From contig CP166298.1 in assembly GCA_041281825.1 (NCBI GenBank), positions 3,038,001 to 3,102,000 on the forward strand: a stretch of DNA of 64,000 nucleotides. Reading direction: 5' to 3'. Source of the DNA: Paenibacillus_D tarimensis_A. GTDB taxonomy: Bacteria; Bacillota; Bacilli; Paenibacillales; Paenibacillaceae. The translations under genes were made by a program, and so were the position numbers. The notes beneath the pieces were generated by a model, which saw nothing but the letters and a program-made list of their open reading frames with translations, had not been told where the DNA came from and did no database searches. Shown piece by piece: positions 49,376 through 60,290 of this stretch. The first letter of the stretch is position 1, and each line of letters begins with the position of its first letter.

Positions 49376-52300
49376 ATGAGTCTTCTGAACAAACTTCAGT
49401 ATGACGCGGGTAGTCAAACTTTGTCACTCGATACGGCGGAGCTCGGCACGCTGGGCGATGTTCTGCGGCAGTCGACAGGCAGCGGCAAGCTGGTTATAAC
49501 CGGTGTAACGGCTGCTCCGGTCGAGTCGGGGGGGACGATTTCCTTCGCAGGGAACGCGCTTCAGCCGGACGGTTCGCCGTCGCGGCTTTTTTTTCCGCCG
49601 GCGAAGACGGTATCCGTCAGCTGCGCGATTTATGAGGCCGATACTGATCCGGTGCTCGTGCTTTCGGTGTTATTGGCGCCGGAATGGCGGTTCACCGATA
49701 CTTTGCCATTGCTTCGCGATACGTTTTGGTCCGAGCTTGCGCTCAAAGCGGGCGGAGGGTCGTTTCCGTCGCCAAGGTGGATCATTGCCACGGGCAAAAT
49801 AACAGAGCCGGACTTAGGCCTCGAGTTGAACGAAGGGATACACTTCTATGGCACATTCGACGAATCGAAAGGGCTGTTTGAGTCAGCCGATTGGATGATC
49901 GGCACAAGTCCCGTCGGATTTGGAGCGGTTATCGCGCGCGAAGGCGGGCCCCCGAGCTTATCGATCGGTATCACGGTTAGGGACAATAAGGTCGGTTTTG
50001 CCGGTGTGTTCCCCAACATGTCCGTGCCCGTCGAAGCAGCGCTCGTATACGATCCGTCGACAACCGATACCCCCTCAGGGCTGCAGCTTGCCGCAACGAT
50101 CACATGGACCGGGCAACCGCTTAAAATAAGAGCGGTCATCCCCATTTCGGGCGTCGGGATTGCGGAGCTTACGGTACTTGGACCGTTGGCCCTGCCGTCC
50201 GACGATGAAATTGCCGGCTTCTTTGGCGGGAAAAGCGTTACCCAATATCTTCCCCCGCCTTTTATGGATGCGCTCGACTCAATCCATATCGACAGCCTGG
50301 CGCTCGGGATCGGTCTGGGCTCCAAATGTCTGGAGTACGCCAGAGTAACGCTTACCGTAATGGATGCTCATCCGTTTACCGTCGTTCCCAATTGGGTCAC
50401 AATCGAACATTTAACCGCAACCGTAACGGTCACCAGTCCGTTTCAAACCCCGAGTGCTTCCTACAAAATGTCCGGGATATTGGATATCGGCGGCGTCGAT
50501 CTGCTCGTATCCGCAAATCTGATGCCTTCACCGCGAATTCCCGATTTGACCGTTGTGGTGCAGATGGAGCCGTGGAGCGAAATCGATCTGACGATGATCG
50601 CCGACAAATTCGGTCTGCCAAAGGGTGCTTATAAGATTAATGTTAACGAGTTTCAGATGAGCGCTTCCATATCGGGCACATACTTTATCCGTGCGGAGCT
50701 TGAGGAACATCGGCTAGGAAACGCCCCGGACGTGTTCGTGATGAGTAATTTGATCTTTGAACTGGACTTTGACGGGCAGCCGAACTTCATCTTGGAAGGC
50801 AATATGGAAATCGCCGGGGTGGACGCCCATCTCTCGCTGGCCGCAGGATCGGGCGGTGAAAGCGGTTCGACAGGAACCGGATGGGATATTCGGGTACAGG
50901 CCGGGAAAGATTCGCCGATTACGATGGGCGATTTGCTCGCCGACCTCGCCGGCAAATTCGGTTTGGAGGACGTGCCGGCTCCGGTCAAGAGCATCGAGTT
51001 GAGAAACGTCGAGCTTCATTATTCGTCCCAAACTTCTGGGGACAGCAGCTTTTTGTTCACGCTCGAAGGCGATTTGACAGTGAAGTCGACAGCGGTTGCC
51101 GTTGTGTTGACTATCCGGGTGACGGAAAAGCAGGAAGTTGAAGGCGAGTCTGCAGTCATTAAGTACGACGCTTTCTTCGGCGGGCACATTATAATCGGGT
51201 CGCTGCAGTTCGATCTTCTGTTCGACACGAATAACCGGACATCGCAATCATTTATGGCGACCTATAGCCACCAGGAAGGCTCTTCGTCCGCAATCTCCAT
51301 TCACGATTTGGTAGCCGGAATTTCAGCCGAGCTTGCCTCCGAAATTCCTCCGAGTCTTACGATCGGTTTGCGCGATGCGAAATTCGTCTTTTATAAGAAC
51401 GCCAACGAGAGCAAATTTATGCTGGGACTCGATCTTGGCGCGGATTTCAGCCCGACAGATCTTCCGCTGATCGGCAAGAAGCTGCCGTCAAGCGATTCGA
51501 TCGCCGTTCGGGATTTACAGATTTTGTACGCCTCCGAAGCTTTCACCGCGGCGCAAACGGCGGTAATCAACAAGCTGCTTCCAAATGAAAGTGCCGTTAA
51601 ACCGCTGCCGTCAGAAGTGGGGAAAGGATTAACCGCCGGCGCCGAAATTCGGTTTGGCGGAACGCCGCAAACGTTGTCCTTCCCGCTGACAGGGGCCGGA
51701 GGGACCAACACGAACGCCTTAAAAAAGGCGGATCCGCCAGTGGTCGCTAAGGATGCATCGGCTGCTTCCGCCGTCAAATGGTTCAACGTGCAGAAGTCGT
51801 TCGGCCCCGTATCGTTGAACCGTCTCGGGATCGGTTACCAAGACGGCATGCTTTGGTTTATGCTGGACGGCGCTTTAACCCTGTCCGGCCTTACCATCAG
51901 CCTGATAGGCATGGGCTTCGGCACCCGGCTGGATCATTTCGATCTCAAATTCCAGCTTCATGGGATCGGACTGGATTACAGCCAAGAGCCGCTTATGATC
52001 GGCGGATCTTTCATGGAGGTCGTTCCCCCGCCTGCCGGAACAAAATATTTGTACGAAGGCGCGGCGTCGATACAAACCGAGAAATTCGCACTTGAGGCGA
52101 TCGGGTCATACGCGCAAATGCTTGACGGGCAGCCGTCGATGTTTGTCTTTGCGAATCTCGACACGCCCCTCGGAGGTCCGCCGGCGCTCTTCATCAACGG
52201 CTTGTCTGCCGGCTTCGGATATAACCGGAACGCGGAAATGCCTGCGCCCGACGAGGTATTTGAATTTCCGCTGTTGGCGCTGACGCAGGATAACGGACCG

Positions 52301-54019
52301 AAGCTAACGATGAGCGATGTTATGGGGCAGCTGGAAGGGACTCTCGAATATGCACCGGGTAAGAAAAAAGCATGGATTCGTCCGGAATCCGGCGAATACT
52401 GGCTGGCCGTCGGCGTTGACTTCTGGTCGTATGAACTGCTGCACACCCGGGCGCTGCTGATTGGCAAATTCGGCAAGGAGCTGGAACTGGCGCTGCTGGG
52501 GCTTTCCTCCATTCGTCTTCCGCAGGCGGGCAGCGCAATTTACGCTTATGCGGAACTGGAGCTTGAAGCGGACTGGAAGCCTTCGGCCGGATTCTTCGGA
52601 CTGGAGGCGCTGCTCACGCCGAATTCTTTTTTGATCGATCCGAACTGCCGCTTAACCGGCGGGTTCGCATTTTATTTATGGTACGAGGGGGAAAAGGAAG
52701 GGCAGTTCGTCGTTACATTCGGCGGCTACCATCCGAAATTCATCCCCCCCGCATATTATCCGTCGGTGCCCCGTATCGGGTTCAACTGGGCGGTCAGCGA
52801 CAAAGTGCACATTCACGGAGAAGCGTATTTCGCCCTCACCCCGGCCGCCGTTATGGCCGGCGGCGGGTTGGAGGTGTTGTTCCGGGACCGCGCGTTAAAG
52901 GCTTGGTTTACCGCTCTTGCCGACATGCTTGTGACCTTCCATCCGTTTCATTATTCCGCGGACATCAGCGTGAGCATCGGCGCTTCTTACCGGTTAAATC
53001 TGCTGTTCGCGACGAAAACGATCAGCGTCGAACTGGGCGCATCTCTGGAACTGTGGGGACCTAAGACCGGCGGTAAAGCGAAAGTGCATTGGTATGTCAT
53101 CTCGTTCACGGTCGGCTTCGGGGCCGAGCGTTCGGAACAGAACACCACGCCGATTGAATGGAATGAATTCAAGCCGCTGCTGCCGTCCCTCGACAATGTA
53201 TGTAAAATCATTGCAAGGGACGGGTTAACCGGGTCGCTTACGAATGGTGACCCGCCGACAGTCTTAAACAGCGGCGCTTCGACAGGCGGGAAGGGGAGCG
53301 GGTTGCCCCAAGCCGAATCGTCCGTGCCGAGCGATTCTGGCGGAAACATCTGGCTTGTCCGTACCGGTCAATTCAGTTTCTCCACACAAACGGCGATTCC
53401 GGCCAGCCGTTTCGCAGCGGGTAATGCGATGAGTCCGGTGGCAGACCCTAAATATCCGGATCCGTACAACGTCCGAATTCGGCCGATGAACAAAACGGGC
53501 GTTGATTCCTTGCATCACATTACCGTGCAAAAGGACAACGACGATCATGATATTTCCCATTGGCAACTGGAACCGTATTACCGCAGTATGCCTTCAGCGC
53601 TCTGGGGCGAGCCGCTGAAAGATGCGGGCGGCCGGTTTATGCGCAACCCGCAATCGCCGAGCAGCGACACCATTGCCGATGTGCCCGTCGGATTGACGGT
53701 AACGCCGCCGCCGCCAAAGATCGGCTATTCTGAGGCGGAGCTCCCGATCGAGCTGTTGAAGTATGACGACTTGACGCCTCAGGGCCAACTGCCGCTGGAG
53801 GCGAATGCCGGCACGAACGCCGATTATAGGCCCTGTGCCGCCGACAATACTCCCGGCGACATCGCGGACATTATGGGAGCGGCCGCACGCAATCGGGATG
53901 CGATCTTTGCGGCGTTATGCGCCCTCCAGGCATACGGCGGCAGCAACGGGCCGTTAACCAATCTTGGAAAACATGCGGGGGAATTATTTGCGAATTCGCC
54001 TATGCAGGCAAAGGCGTGA
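49376..54019 (+). CDS. Giant beta-rich protein, DUF6603-like
   Basis: A 1547-aa protein without signal peptide or membrane helices. It consists of long runs of alternating hydrophobic/polar residues typical of extended beta sheets (for example QPNFILEGNMEIAGVDAHLS and FLFTLEGDLTVKSTAVAVVL), with recurring short phrases such as IGLRDAKFVFYK and LRNVELHYSS suggesting internal repeats. From about residue 800 onward, LNRLGIGYQDGMLWFMLDGA, FMEVVPPPAGTKYLYEGAAS and FGGYHPKFIPPAYYPSVPRI resemble what I recall of the DUF6603 domain. Function is not established. GGAGGGGGTTACGG precedes the ATG. It is separated from the next gene by only 14 bp. Confidence 0.65.
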   Translation: MSLLNKLQYDAGSQTLSLDTAELGTLGDVLRQSTGSGKLVITGVTAAPVESGGTISFAGNALQPDGSPSRLFFPPAKTVSVSCAIYEADTDPVLVLSVLLAPEWRFTDTLPLLRDTFWSELALKAGGGSFPSPRWIIATGKITEPDLGLELNEGIHFYGTFDESKGLFESADWMIGTSPVGFGAVIAREGGPPSLSIGITVRDNKVGFAGVFPNMSVPVEAALVYDPSTTDTPSGLQLAATITWTGQPLKIRAVIPISGVGIAELTVLGPLALPSDDEIAGFFGGKSVTQYLPPPFMDALDSIHIDSLALGIGLGSKCLEYARVTLTVMDAHPFTVVPNWVTIEHLTATVTVTSPFQTPSASYKMSGILDIGGVDLLVSANLMPSPRIPDLTVVVQMEPWSEIDLTMIADKFGLPKGAYKINVNEFQMSASISGTYFIRAELEEHRLGNAPDVFVMSNLIFELDFDGQPNFILEGNMEIAGVDAHLSLAAGSGGESGSTGTGWDIRVQAGKDSPITMGDLLADLAGKFGLEDVPAPVKSIELRNVELHYSSQTSGDSSFLFTLEGDLTVKSTAVAVVLTIRVTEKQEVEGESAVIKYDAFFGGHIIIGSLQFDLLFDTNNRTSQSFMATYSHQEGSSSAISIHDLVAGISAELASEIPPSLTIGLRDAKFVFYKNANESKFMLGLDLGADFSPTDLPLIGKKLPSSDSIAVRDLQILYASEAFTAAQTAVINKLLPNESAVKPLPSEVGKGLTAGAEIRFGGTPQTLSFPLTGAGGTNTNALKKADPPVVAKDASAASAVKWFNVQKSFGPVSLNRLGIGYQDGMLWFMLDGALTLSGLTISLIGMGFGTRLDHFDLKFQLHGIGLDYSQEPLMIGGSFMEVVPPPAGTKYLYEGAASIQTEKFALEAIGSYAQMLDGQPSMFVFANLDTPLGGPPALFINGLSAGFGYNRNAEMPAPDEVFEFPLLALTQDNGPKLTMSDVMGQLEGTLEYAPGKKKAWIRPESGEYWLAVGVDFWSYELLHTRALLIGKFGKELELALLGLSSIRLPQAGSAIYAYAELELEADWKPSAGFFGLEALLTPNSFLIDPNCRLTGGFAFYLWYEGEKEGQFVVTFGGYHPKFIPPAYYPSVPRIGFNWAVSDKVHIHGEAYFALTPAAVMAGGGLEVLFRDRALKAWFTALADMLVTFHPFHYSADISVSIGASYRLNLLFATKTISVELGASLELWGPKTGGKAKVHWYVISFTVGFGAERSEQNTTPIEWNEFKPLLPSLDNVCKIIARDGLTGSLTNGDPPTVLNSGASTGGKGSGLPQAESSVPSDSGGNIWLVRTGQFSFSTQTAIPASRFAAGNAMSPVADPKYPDPYNVRIRPMNKTGVDSLHHITVQKDNDDHDISHWQLEPYYRSMPSALWGEPLKDAGGRFMRNPQSPSSDTIADVPVGLTVTPPPPKIGYSEAELPIELLKYDDLTPQGQLPLEANAGTNADYRPCAADNTPGDIADIMGAAARNRDAIFAALCALQAYGGSNGPLTNLGKHAGELFANSPMQAKA

Positions 54020-54033
54020 AAGGGGGGATGAAA

Positions 54034-56367
54034 GTGGCGAAAGAACTGGATATCGGCCATATCCGATTTTACGACAATTATTTGCCGAGCCTGGCCGCCG
54101 GCAATTACAAAATTACCGTAAAACAATCGATTGGTGACGGTATCGGCCTTACAGATCAGGAGCATACGCAGTTGACAGCAGAACAGCAATTTATCGTCCA
54201 TGCCCCGCAATTCGGGATCGATCCCTCGGAAGTGCACAGCATGGTGCCTCCGGGGGGCAGCACGGGTAAGTTCGCCGACGAGTTCCCGCATTTGGTGCTG
54301 AATACCCGCGTTCTGCCTTGGGAACGCGAGATGAGAAGTGAAACGACGCCTTGGCTCGCACTGCTCGTCTTCCGGGAGGGCGAGCTTCTCGCGGGTCCGA
54401 CGGATCGGACGGACCCGGAAACAATGGCGATCCGTTCAACCGTCGGACAATTTATGCAGATGAAAAATAGCCCTGACGTTTACGTTCCCCAAAATTTAAC
54501 CCGGGAGGCGGACGTATCGGACAACCAAGCCTGCTTTTATATCCAGTTGGAAGCCGATCTGTTTAAAACGGTCCTTCCTTATTTGAATGAACTGCCTTAC
54601 TTAACCCATGTCCGCCAATTAAACACGGGCGATAAATTAATAGCAGGTCTTAAAGATGACGGCTGGTTCAGCGTCGTCACCGCCAATCGGCTGCCTTATG
54701 CCGCAGAGGGGGAGACCAACGGCACGAGAAACATCGTTCACCTGGTTTCGCTCGAAAAGCTCGACGATCTGCTCGCGCCTGACTCAAAATTGCCTAAAAG
54801 CAGTATTGCGCTGCTTTCCCTGGCCCGTTGGACATTCCGCTGCCTCCCCGACAACAAAGAGGATTTCGCCGGTTTGATGCATAATCTGGTAGCTGCGGAG
54901 ATCGATGGCCGCACATATGCCCCGGACTCGCTTTGGCTTCGGCTGCCCCAAACTGCCCCGGACGATGGGGTGGAGGACGGGGACTCGGCCGATGACGCTG
55001 CCCATGCCGAGGTTCGAAAACGGCTGAAGAACGGTTATGTGCCGCTTCCTTTTCACACGCGCAGCGGGGAGGATACGTTCGCCTGGTACCGCGGGCCGCT
55101 TACTCCGGTTCGACCGGACCCCCTCGACGCTGCCGAACCGTTTTTATCCGCGGATGCCGCCTTGATTTACGACAAGTCCAACGGCCTCTTCGACGCTTCC
55201 TTGGCGTCCGCCTGGCAAATCGGCCGCAGTCTGGCTTTATCCGACGCTACATTCGGATCGATGCTGCTGGATTACCGCCGCCGCTGCCATCGCTTAACGG
55301 ATACGCTGTTCGAAAACTTAACGGCGCTGGGATTGACGGACACGGCGGATTTGGCGGAGCTGGCGCAATCGGGACTGATGCAAAAGGCGCTGCTGGACGC
55401 TTTGGAGCAGGATTTGCTTGGGCAAATTCCTAAGCCGCCGCTCGCATCCCCGGCGGATGAACCGCGAATGCGGAGAGTGGCAGCCACGGCCCCGAATCCC
55501 GCTGCTGTGTTGCAGCAGTTCCTCAACCGGGATGACGTGAAACAGACGATTGCCGGACTTACACGAGAGGCTTTGGAGCCGATAGCCGAATGGTTGGCGC
55601 ACAAGCAGCTTTTGTATGAAGTCCCCTTTTATCATATCGTACCGGACAGCCGGATGCTGCCTCGCGAATCGATTCGTTTCTTCTACGTCGATCCGAACTG
55701 GCTCGATGCCATGCTGGACGGGATGCTTGCGGTGGCGATGCATTCAAGCCGCGATTCTTTTTACTATCGCCTGACCAAAGGAACAATCGGCGCTGCGGTT
55801 CGCGAGGCGATGTATTTCCTACGTACGAAGCAGAGCGGCATAAAAGCCGATCCGCCGCCGTTAGGCGCTCCGCCGATGTCCGGGTTCTTGCTTCGCTCGG
55901 CAGTGGTCGCGGGATGGCCCGGAATGGCGGTTCGCGCGTTTGACGCGCATGACGGCTTACTGAAAATCGCCCGTCTCGAGCGGTTATCCTCCAACGTGCT
56001 GATCGGCTTGTTTTGGGGAATACCGGAACGGTTGGAATTCAGCGAGCCGCAGGAGAGCTTCCAATTCGGCCTGAATCAGGACGGTGAAATCAACTTGCGT
56101 ACCGTCGGGACGAACGATCTCAAAATGCCGTTCGGTTCCGAACTGAACGTGCATCTTCAGGTACGTGACCGCTTTCTGAGATCTGGCATGGTGTTGGATT
56201 TACGTCCCGACCGGGCGGACGGACTTGTGCAGCAGGCGGCGGATGCGATCAAACAGGCGCTCAAGCAGGAGCGGTTGTCCTTGAAGCCTTCCGACTTTGC
56301 CCTGCAGATGGTCAAATCGCCGGAACGGATCGAGTTCCGGCCGTGGTCGGCAAATGCCATAGAATAG
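54034..56367 (+). CDS. Large cytoplasmic protein of unknown function (giant-protein operon)
   Basis: A 777-aa protein with no signal peptide or membrane helix. The N-terminal 150 residues look beta-rich (AGNYKITVKQSIGDG, QQFIVHAPQFG) with a distinctive FPHLVLNTRVLPWEREM and PWLALLVFREGELLAG segment (about 85-120). The central and C-terminal parts are helical (about 430-600) and end in another beta-rich unit (about 690-777). I recognise no enzyme motif. AAGGGGGG ends just before ATG 54028, so GTG 54034 is the better start; the open frame continues upstream to 53917 inside the previous gene. Spacing to neighbours (14 and 15 bp) implies co-translation. Confidence 0.6.
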   Translation: MAKELDIGHIRFYDNYLPSLAAGNYKITVKQSIGDGIGLTDQEHTQLTAEQQFIVHAPQFGIDPSEVHSMVPPGGSTGKFADEFPHLVLNTRVLPWEREMRSETTPWLALLVFREGELLAGPTDRTDPETMAIRSTVGQFMQMKNSPDVYVPQNLTREADVSDNQACFYIQLEADLFKTVLPYLNELPYLTHVRQLNTGDKLIAGLKDDGWFSVVTANRLPYAAEGETNGTRNIVHLVSLEKLDDLLAPDSKLPKSSIALLSLARWTFRCLPDNKEDFAGLMHNLVAAEIDGRTYAPDSLWLRLPQTAPDDGVEDGDSADDAAHAEVRKRLKNGYVPLPFHTRSGEDTFAWYRGPLTPVRPDPLDAAEPFLSADAALIYDKSNGLFDASLASAWQIGRSLALSDATFGSMLLDYRRRCHRLTDTLFENLTALGLTDTADLAELAQSGLMQKALLDALEQDLLGQIPKPPLASPADEPRMRRVAATAPNPAAVLQQFLNRDDVKQTIAGLTREALEPIAEWLAHKQLLYEVPFYHIVPDSRMLPRESIRFFYVDPNWLDAMLDGMLAVAMHSSRDSFYYRLTKGTIGAAVREAMYFLRTKQSGIKADPPPLGAPPMSGFLLRSAVVAGWPGMAVRAFDAHDGLLKIARLERLSSNVLIGLFWGIPERLEFSEPQESFQFGLNQDGEINLRTVGTNDLKMPFGSELNVHLQVRDRFLRSGMVLDLRPDRADGLVQQAADAIKQALKQERLSLKPSDFALQMVKSPERIEFRPWSANAIE

Positions 56368-56382
56368 AAAGGAAGAGCAATC

Positions 56383-59300
56383 ATGACAAACCCAATTTTA
56401 ATCGTGCCGATCCGGATCGATGCGCTTACGGTCAATGCCTTCGTGCTGGAAAATCAGCCGTTTCGCCGTTGGGGGCAGATCTATACCAATGTAAAGCAGT
56501 TCGGCAGCGCCGAACCCGACCCGACGGACCGGGGCGGCGGAATTACGGGAGACGCCGAGAAGCATACGGGTGTGTACGTGCACTGGACGCTTCCGGACGC
56601 ACTCAAGCACGGCGTGCAAGATCCGGTCACCCGCAACATCGACTTTCCGCTTGTGCCGAATCGTTGGCTTGTGGTCCGATTCAGCGGGGCTCCCGATAAA
56701 CGAACGGCGAGAGCGTTTATCGTGGAAAGCGATGCTCCAGGCAACGCGGAATCGGCTACCTATGTCTTTGATCCGGCGATTATCGAAGCGTGGAAAGAAA
56801 GCAAGGACCCGCGCCGCCAGCAAGCCGGCATCCGATTGGGCAGCGGCGAGAAACTGGTGGCTGACGTGCTCGGACAGGTTTTCGATTTAAACGGGTGGTC
56901 GGAGCGGGGGATCGGGCAGTTGTTCGTAAAGGCAGTCGCCCCCGGCAATCCGCTCTTCAGCGCATACCAATGTCATTGCAGCAATGTTTTTTCCTTTCGC
57001 GACCCGGTAGATGACGTTGGTGACGACAGTAAGCTCAGTTATTTGGTGACCGGTTGGTTCTCCAACGCGGCGGAGGATCCGCTGCAGAAATGCCAGATCG
57101 AGAAGCCTTCCGGCAGTTCCCCGGTTGAGGCTTGCGAGCAACTGCTTGACGCCTATTCCTGGACCGTTGCGGTTAACGGCGATTCTGAAACGTTAACGGA
57201 CGAGACCATCCCGATGAGCAGCTTGTACCACGGCATGCTCTTCGGCGTGAAGTGGAGCCGTACGGGGACATACCCGACCGTCAAAGATAAATACAAAGAT
57301 CAAAGCGAGAAAGGGATTCACGTCGCTATCGGCAACACGTCCATCGACGCCTTTAAATCGATGATCGAACGGCAGCTACACGACCGCGAGAAGAACGGCG
57401 ATGACAAAGCGCGGCAGTTGCTGGAGAAGCTGCCGAATGCCGCAGATTTGTTGGAGGCGTTTCAATATGACATGCTGCACGTGCTGGATCAGCCCGGCGG
57501 CCGGAGCGTGCTGGATCACCGGATACGCCAGGAATGGTTCGGTTCGAAACCGGGCGGTTACCGGTGGACGGTTGTCGATGCCGAGTCCGATCAACCGGCG
57601 AACAGATCTCCTCAACCTTCGGAGGGATGGCTGACCGAACTGAACAGCCGTCAATCCGAATACGACGGGAAGTTAAGCGAGCTCCACGCCGAGCAAAAGC
57701 GGTTATACGACACCTGGTGGAAAAAAGGGAAATTCGAAACCTACCCTGATTTTGCCCAGCCGGAGGGGGTAACCGTCGATCAATTTGCCAAAGCGCTGGC
57801 TGCAGAAAACGATCCTTCCTATAATGCGGCCAATCCGCCAGGGCCAGACAATATCTACAGTTTGCCGCGGAAAATCGTCGACCTGACGAACGAGATCGAA
57901 AGCGCGATCGGACCGGACATTCCCCGCCCGCTTTATGACGGCAGCAATACACCGGAAGAGGCGCTGGCCGCCGGAATCGACGCGTACGAGCGGATAAAGC
58001 GGGAGCAGGGCCGGTTGGAGGCGGACAGGAAGCTCAAGCCGGTCGCGGGTTCGCGCTATTGGAGGGCGAACGATCCGGTCGTCTTCATCAGCGGCGCTGG
58101 AAGCACAAGCCGGATTGCTCAGCCGGGTTTGAAGCTTGAATGCCGTTTACCGGATCAAGTCATAAGCGCTTTGAAGAACGGCTCAGATGTGATCTCGACG
58201 GATAAGCTCAGCGACATTATTCCCAAGCTGCCCTATTCTGTTTCGGAGCTTGCCGAAGCACTTCAGGGCAATTACATCCAGAGCGGTACCGCTGCACAGC
58301 TTGCCGCGGCGATTCAGTCGCTGATCGTGGAATTTTTCCTGTTGGACCCGGATAACGCCGCCGCCATTGTCTCGGCATATCCCGTATTCACCAGGGAATT
58401 GCTGGTCAAGCACGACCCAGCCAACTTCCAGGGTGTACTGCCGGCGCTCCTTCCGGAGGAATGGCAGCAACCTTGGAATCCGTTCATGCTAAAGTGGGTG
58501 GCGGATTGGTACCCGATCGACAATTCGCATTGGAGCTTTGACGGTATCGATTACCGCTACGACGGCAAAGCGGTCGGCGTCAATTACCGGCAAATCGGAA
58601 ACGACATTTTGCTTACACCGCAAACAAGCTATATTTTTAAAGACCGGTTGAAAAAATTTGCCTTGGCACACCGGAACGGTCCGGACGATACCGGGCAGTT
58701 AATCGGCCAGCTTAACGATTTGATCGGGGAGATCGACAATTGGGATTTTATTTCGCAATCTCTTACAGGCTTCGGCAGCCAACTGGCCGTCCGCGATACC
58801 CGCGTAAACAGGGCGCCGGATGCCGATCTTATGTTTACTTTCAAAGACGGCACGCAAAAATCGCTTGCGGACCTCGTCGGCGACCAATACGACGATCTGC
58901 CTTATATTCGGGATACGGGGGACACTCTTACATTTGAGTCCGTTCGGCAGGGGCAATTTGCCTTTTCATATTTGGCCGTGTACGATGCGTTCGGCCAAGT
59001 GCTGGAGATTATCGGTGATTCCGGACTCGGCAGCTCCGTCTTATTTGGACCGATTTTGGCAGAGGGACTTATCCCCGACGCGCCGATAATCCCGCAAAAT
59101 CCGCAGCGGTTTATCCAGCTCCCTCCCCGGCTGATTCAGCATAGCCGGCTCGACTTCCGCTTGGTGGATGCGGGCGATTCGACGAAAGTCGCGGATATTT
59201 CCCCAGAGGCAAATCCGGTGGCGGGCTGGCTGCTGCCGAATCATCTGGATTCCTCGATTTCCTTGTTTGATGCTTCCGGCAGGTCGGTCGGGGAAGCGGC

Positions 59301-60258
59301 TCAAGTGACGTCAGAGGATGAAAGCCGAATCGTGAAGTTGTTTTTCTCTCCGCAAGGAGCGTATACAAGCATGGACGATATCGAGAATCAAGCGCCCCAT
59401 ATGGCAAAGATGCTCCATAGCTTGACAGCCCGAGGGGCAGATGCCTTCAACCGTTTCCTGGAAGTGATCGATGCCACACTTTGGACGATCGACCCGTTGG
59501 GTGCGCGAAAGGATCAAAACTTGTCGGTACTGGCAGGACGACCGCTTGCGCTTGTGAGGGCTAATTTGCAGTTCAGTCTGGATGGTCCGGCAATCGGCGC
59601 TACCGGATGGTCGGCCACCTTCAACCCGCCTGCCCCCGATTTCGTCGGATTCGATTATGAGGTCCGCCTGGGCGAAGCGGAAATCCGCAAAGACGGATTG
59701 ATCGGGTATTTCCTGAACGGAAATTACGACGTTTTCAATTGTGTCCACCGGCCGGAAGCGGGGGAGTCGGAAGACAGCTACATTCAACCGATCGGGCCGG
59801 GTACTTTCATCCCCCTCAGGTTCGACGGAACGAGCCAAGCCGACGTAATGATGCTGGTCGACCCGCGCGCCTCAGTACATGCGGTCACGGGCATCGTTCC
59901 CGCCCAAACCATTGAACTGCCGGGCCGTCTGGTCGATCCGGTATTGAGCGACTTGAACTTGCAGTTCAGGATCGGAGCGCTGCTGACCGAGCTGCAACAA
60001 TATCCGGGGCAGACGTCCGAAGGGGAAGGAACGACGGGTGCGGCGATCGCCTTGCCTCTGCCTGCGGAACGCAATGGTCAGTGGCAATGGCTTGAGAAGC
60101 AGGCGGCAGACGGGACGGAGAGTTGGCAGACCTTCGGGCTGGTCAACATCGGTCAGCAGGCGCGCCTGCACTCGCGGCCGCTGACGCTCAGGGAAGGCTG
60201 GATTCAATTCGAGACGGATTTGAAGGGCGATTATATTCAAGACAGGGGCAAGACTTAA
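56383..60258 (+). CDS. Giant protein of unknown function (giant-protein operon)
   Basis: A 1291-aa protein, the third of the series. The start MTNPILIVPIRIDALTVNAF has no signal peptide. Near residues 60-75 is HTGVYVHWTLPDALKHGVQD. A helical middle section (about 310-530) includes coiled-coil-like ELNSRQSEYDGKLSELHAEQ, followed by YWRANDPVVFISGAGSTSRI (about 563-582). The rest is mixed and beta-rich, including NPPAPDFVGFDYEVRLGEAE near 1085. No catalytic motif was found. GAAAGGAAGAGCAATC precedes the ATG. Its conserved-looking partners on both sides and tight spacing suggest a multi-protein assembly. Confidence 0.6.
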   Translation: MTNPILIVPIRIDALTVNAFVLENQPFRRWGQIYTNVKQFGSAEPDPTDRGGGITGDAEKHTGVYVHWTLPDALKHGVQDPVTRNIDFPLVPNRWLVVRFSGAPDKRTARAFIVESDAPGNAESATYVFDPAIIEAWKESKDPRRQQAGIRLGSGEKLVADVLGQVFDLNGWSERGIGQLFVKAVAPGNPLFSAYQCHCSNVFSFRDPVDDVGDDSKLSYLVTGWFSNAAEDPLQKCQIEKPSGSSPVEACEQLLDAYSWTVAVNGDSETLTDETIPMSSLYHGMLFGVKWSRTGTYPTVKDKYKDQSEKGIHVAIGNTSIDAFKSMIERQLHDREKNGDDKARQLLEKLPNAADLLEAFQYDMLHVLDQPGGRSVLDHRIRQEWFGSKPGGYRWTVVDAESDQPANRSPQPSEGWLTELNSRQSEYDGKLSELHAEQKRLYDTWWKKGKFETYPDFAQPEGVTVDQFAKALAAENDPSYNAANPPGPDNIYSLPRKIVDLTNEIESAIGPDIPRPLYDGSNTPEEALAAGIDAYERIKREQGRLEADRKLKPVAGSRYWRANDPVVFISGAGSTSRIAQPGLKLECRLPDQVISALKNGSDVISTDKLSDIIPKLPYSVSELAEALQGNYIQSGTAAQLAAAIQSLIVEFFLLDPDNAAAIVSAYPVFTRELLVKHDPANFQGVLPALLPEEWQQPWNPFMLKWVADWYPIDNSHWSFDGIDYRYDGKAVGVNYRQIGNDILLTPQTSYIFKDRLKKFALAHRNGPDDTGQLIGQLNDLIGEIDNWDFISQSLTGFGSQLAVRDTRVNRAPDADLMFTFKDGTQKSLADLVGDQYDDLPYIRDTGDTLTFESVRQGQFAFSYLAVYDAFGQVLEIIGDSGLGSSVLFGPILAEGLIPDAPIIPQNPQRFIQLPPRLIQHSRLDFRLVDAGDSTKVADISPEANPVAGWLLPNHLDSSISLFDASGRSVGEAAQVTSEDESRIVKLFFSPQGAYTSMDDIENQAPHMAKMLHSLTARGADAFNRFLEVIDATLWTIDPLGARKDQNLSVLAGRPLALVRANLQFSLDGPAIGATGWSATFNPPAPDFVGFDYEVRLGEAEIRKDGLIGYFLNGNYDVFNCVHRPEAGESEDSYIQPIGPGTFIPLRFDGTSQADVMMLVDPRASVHAVTGIVPAQTIELPGRLVDPVLSDLNLQFRIGALLTELQQYPGQTSEGEGTTGAAIALPLPAERNGQWQWLEKQAADGTESWQTFGLVNIGQQARLHSRPLTLREGWIQFETDLKGDYIQDRGKT

Positions 60259-60290
60259 CCAATTCGTTAACCCAATGGAGGTTTTTAAAA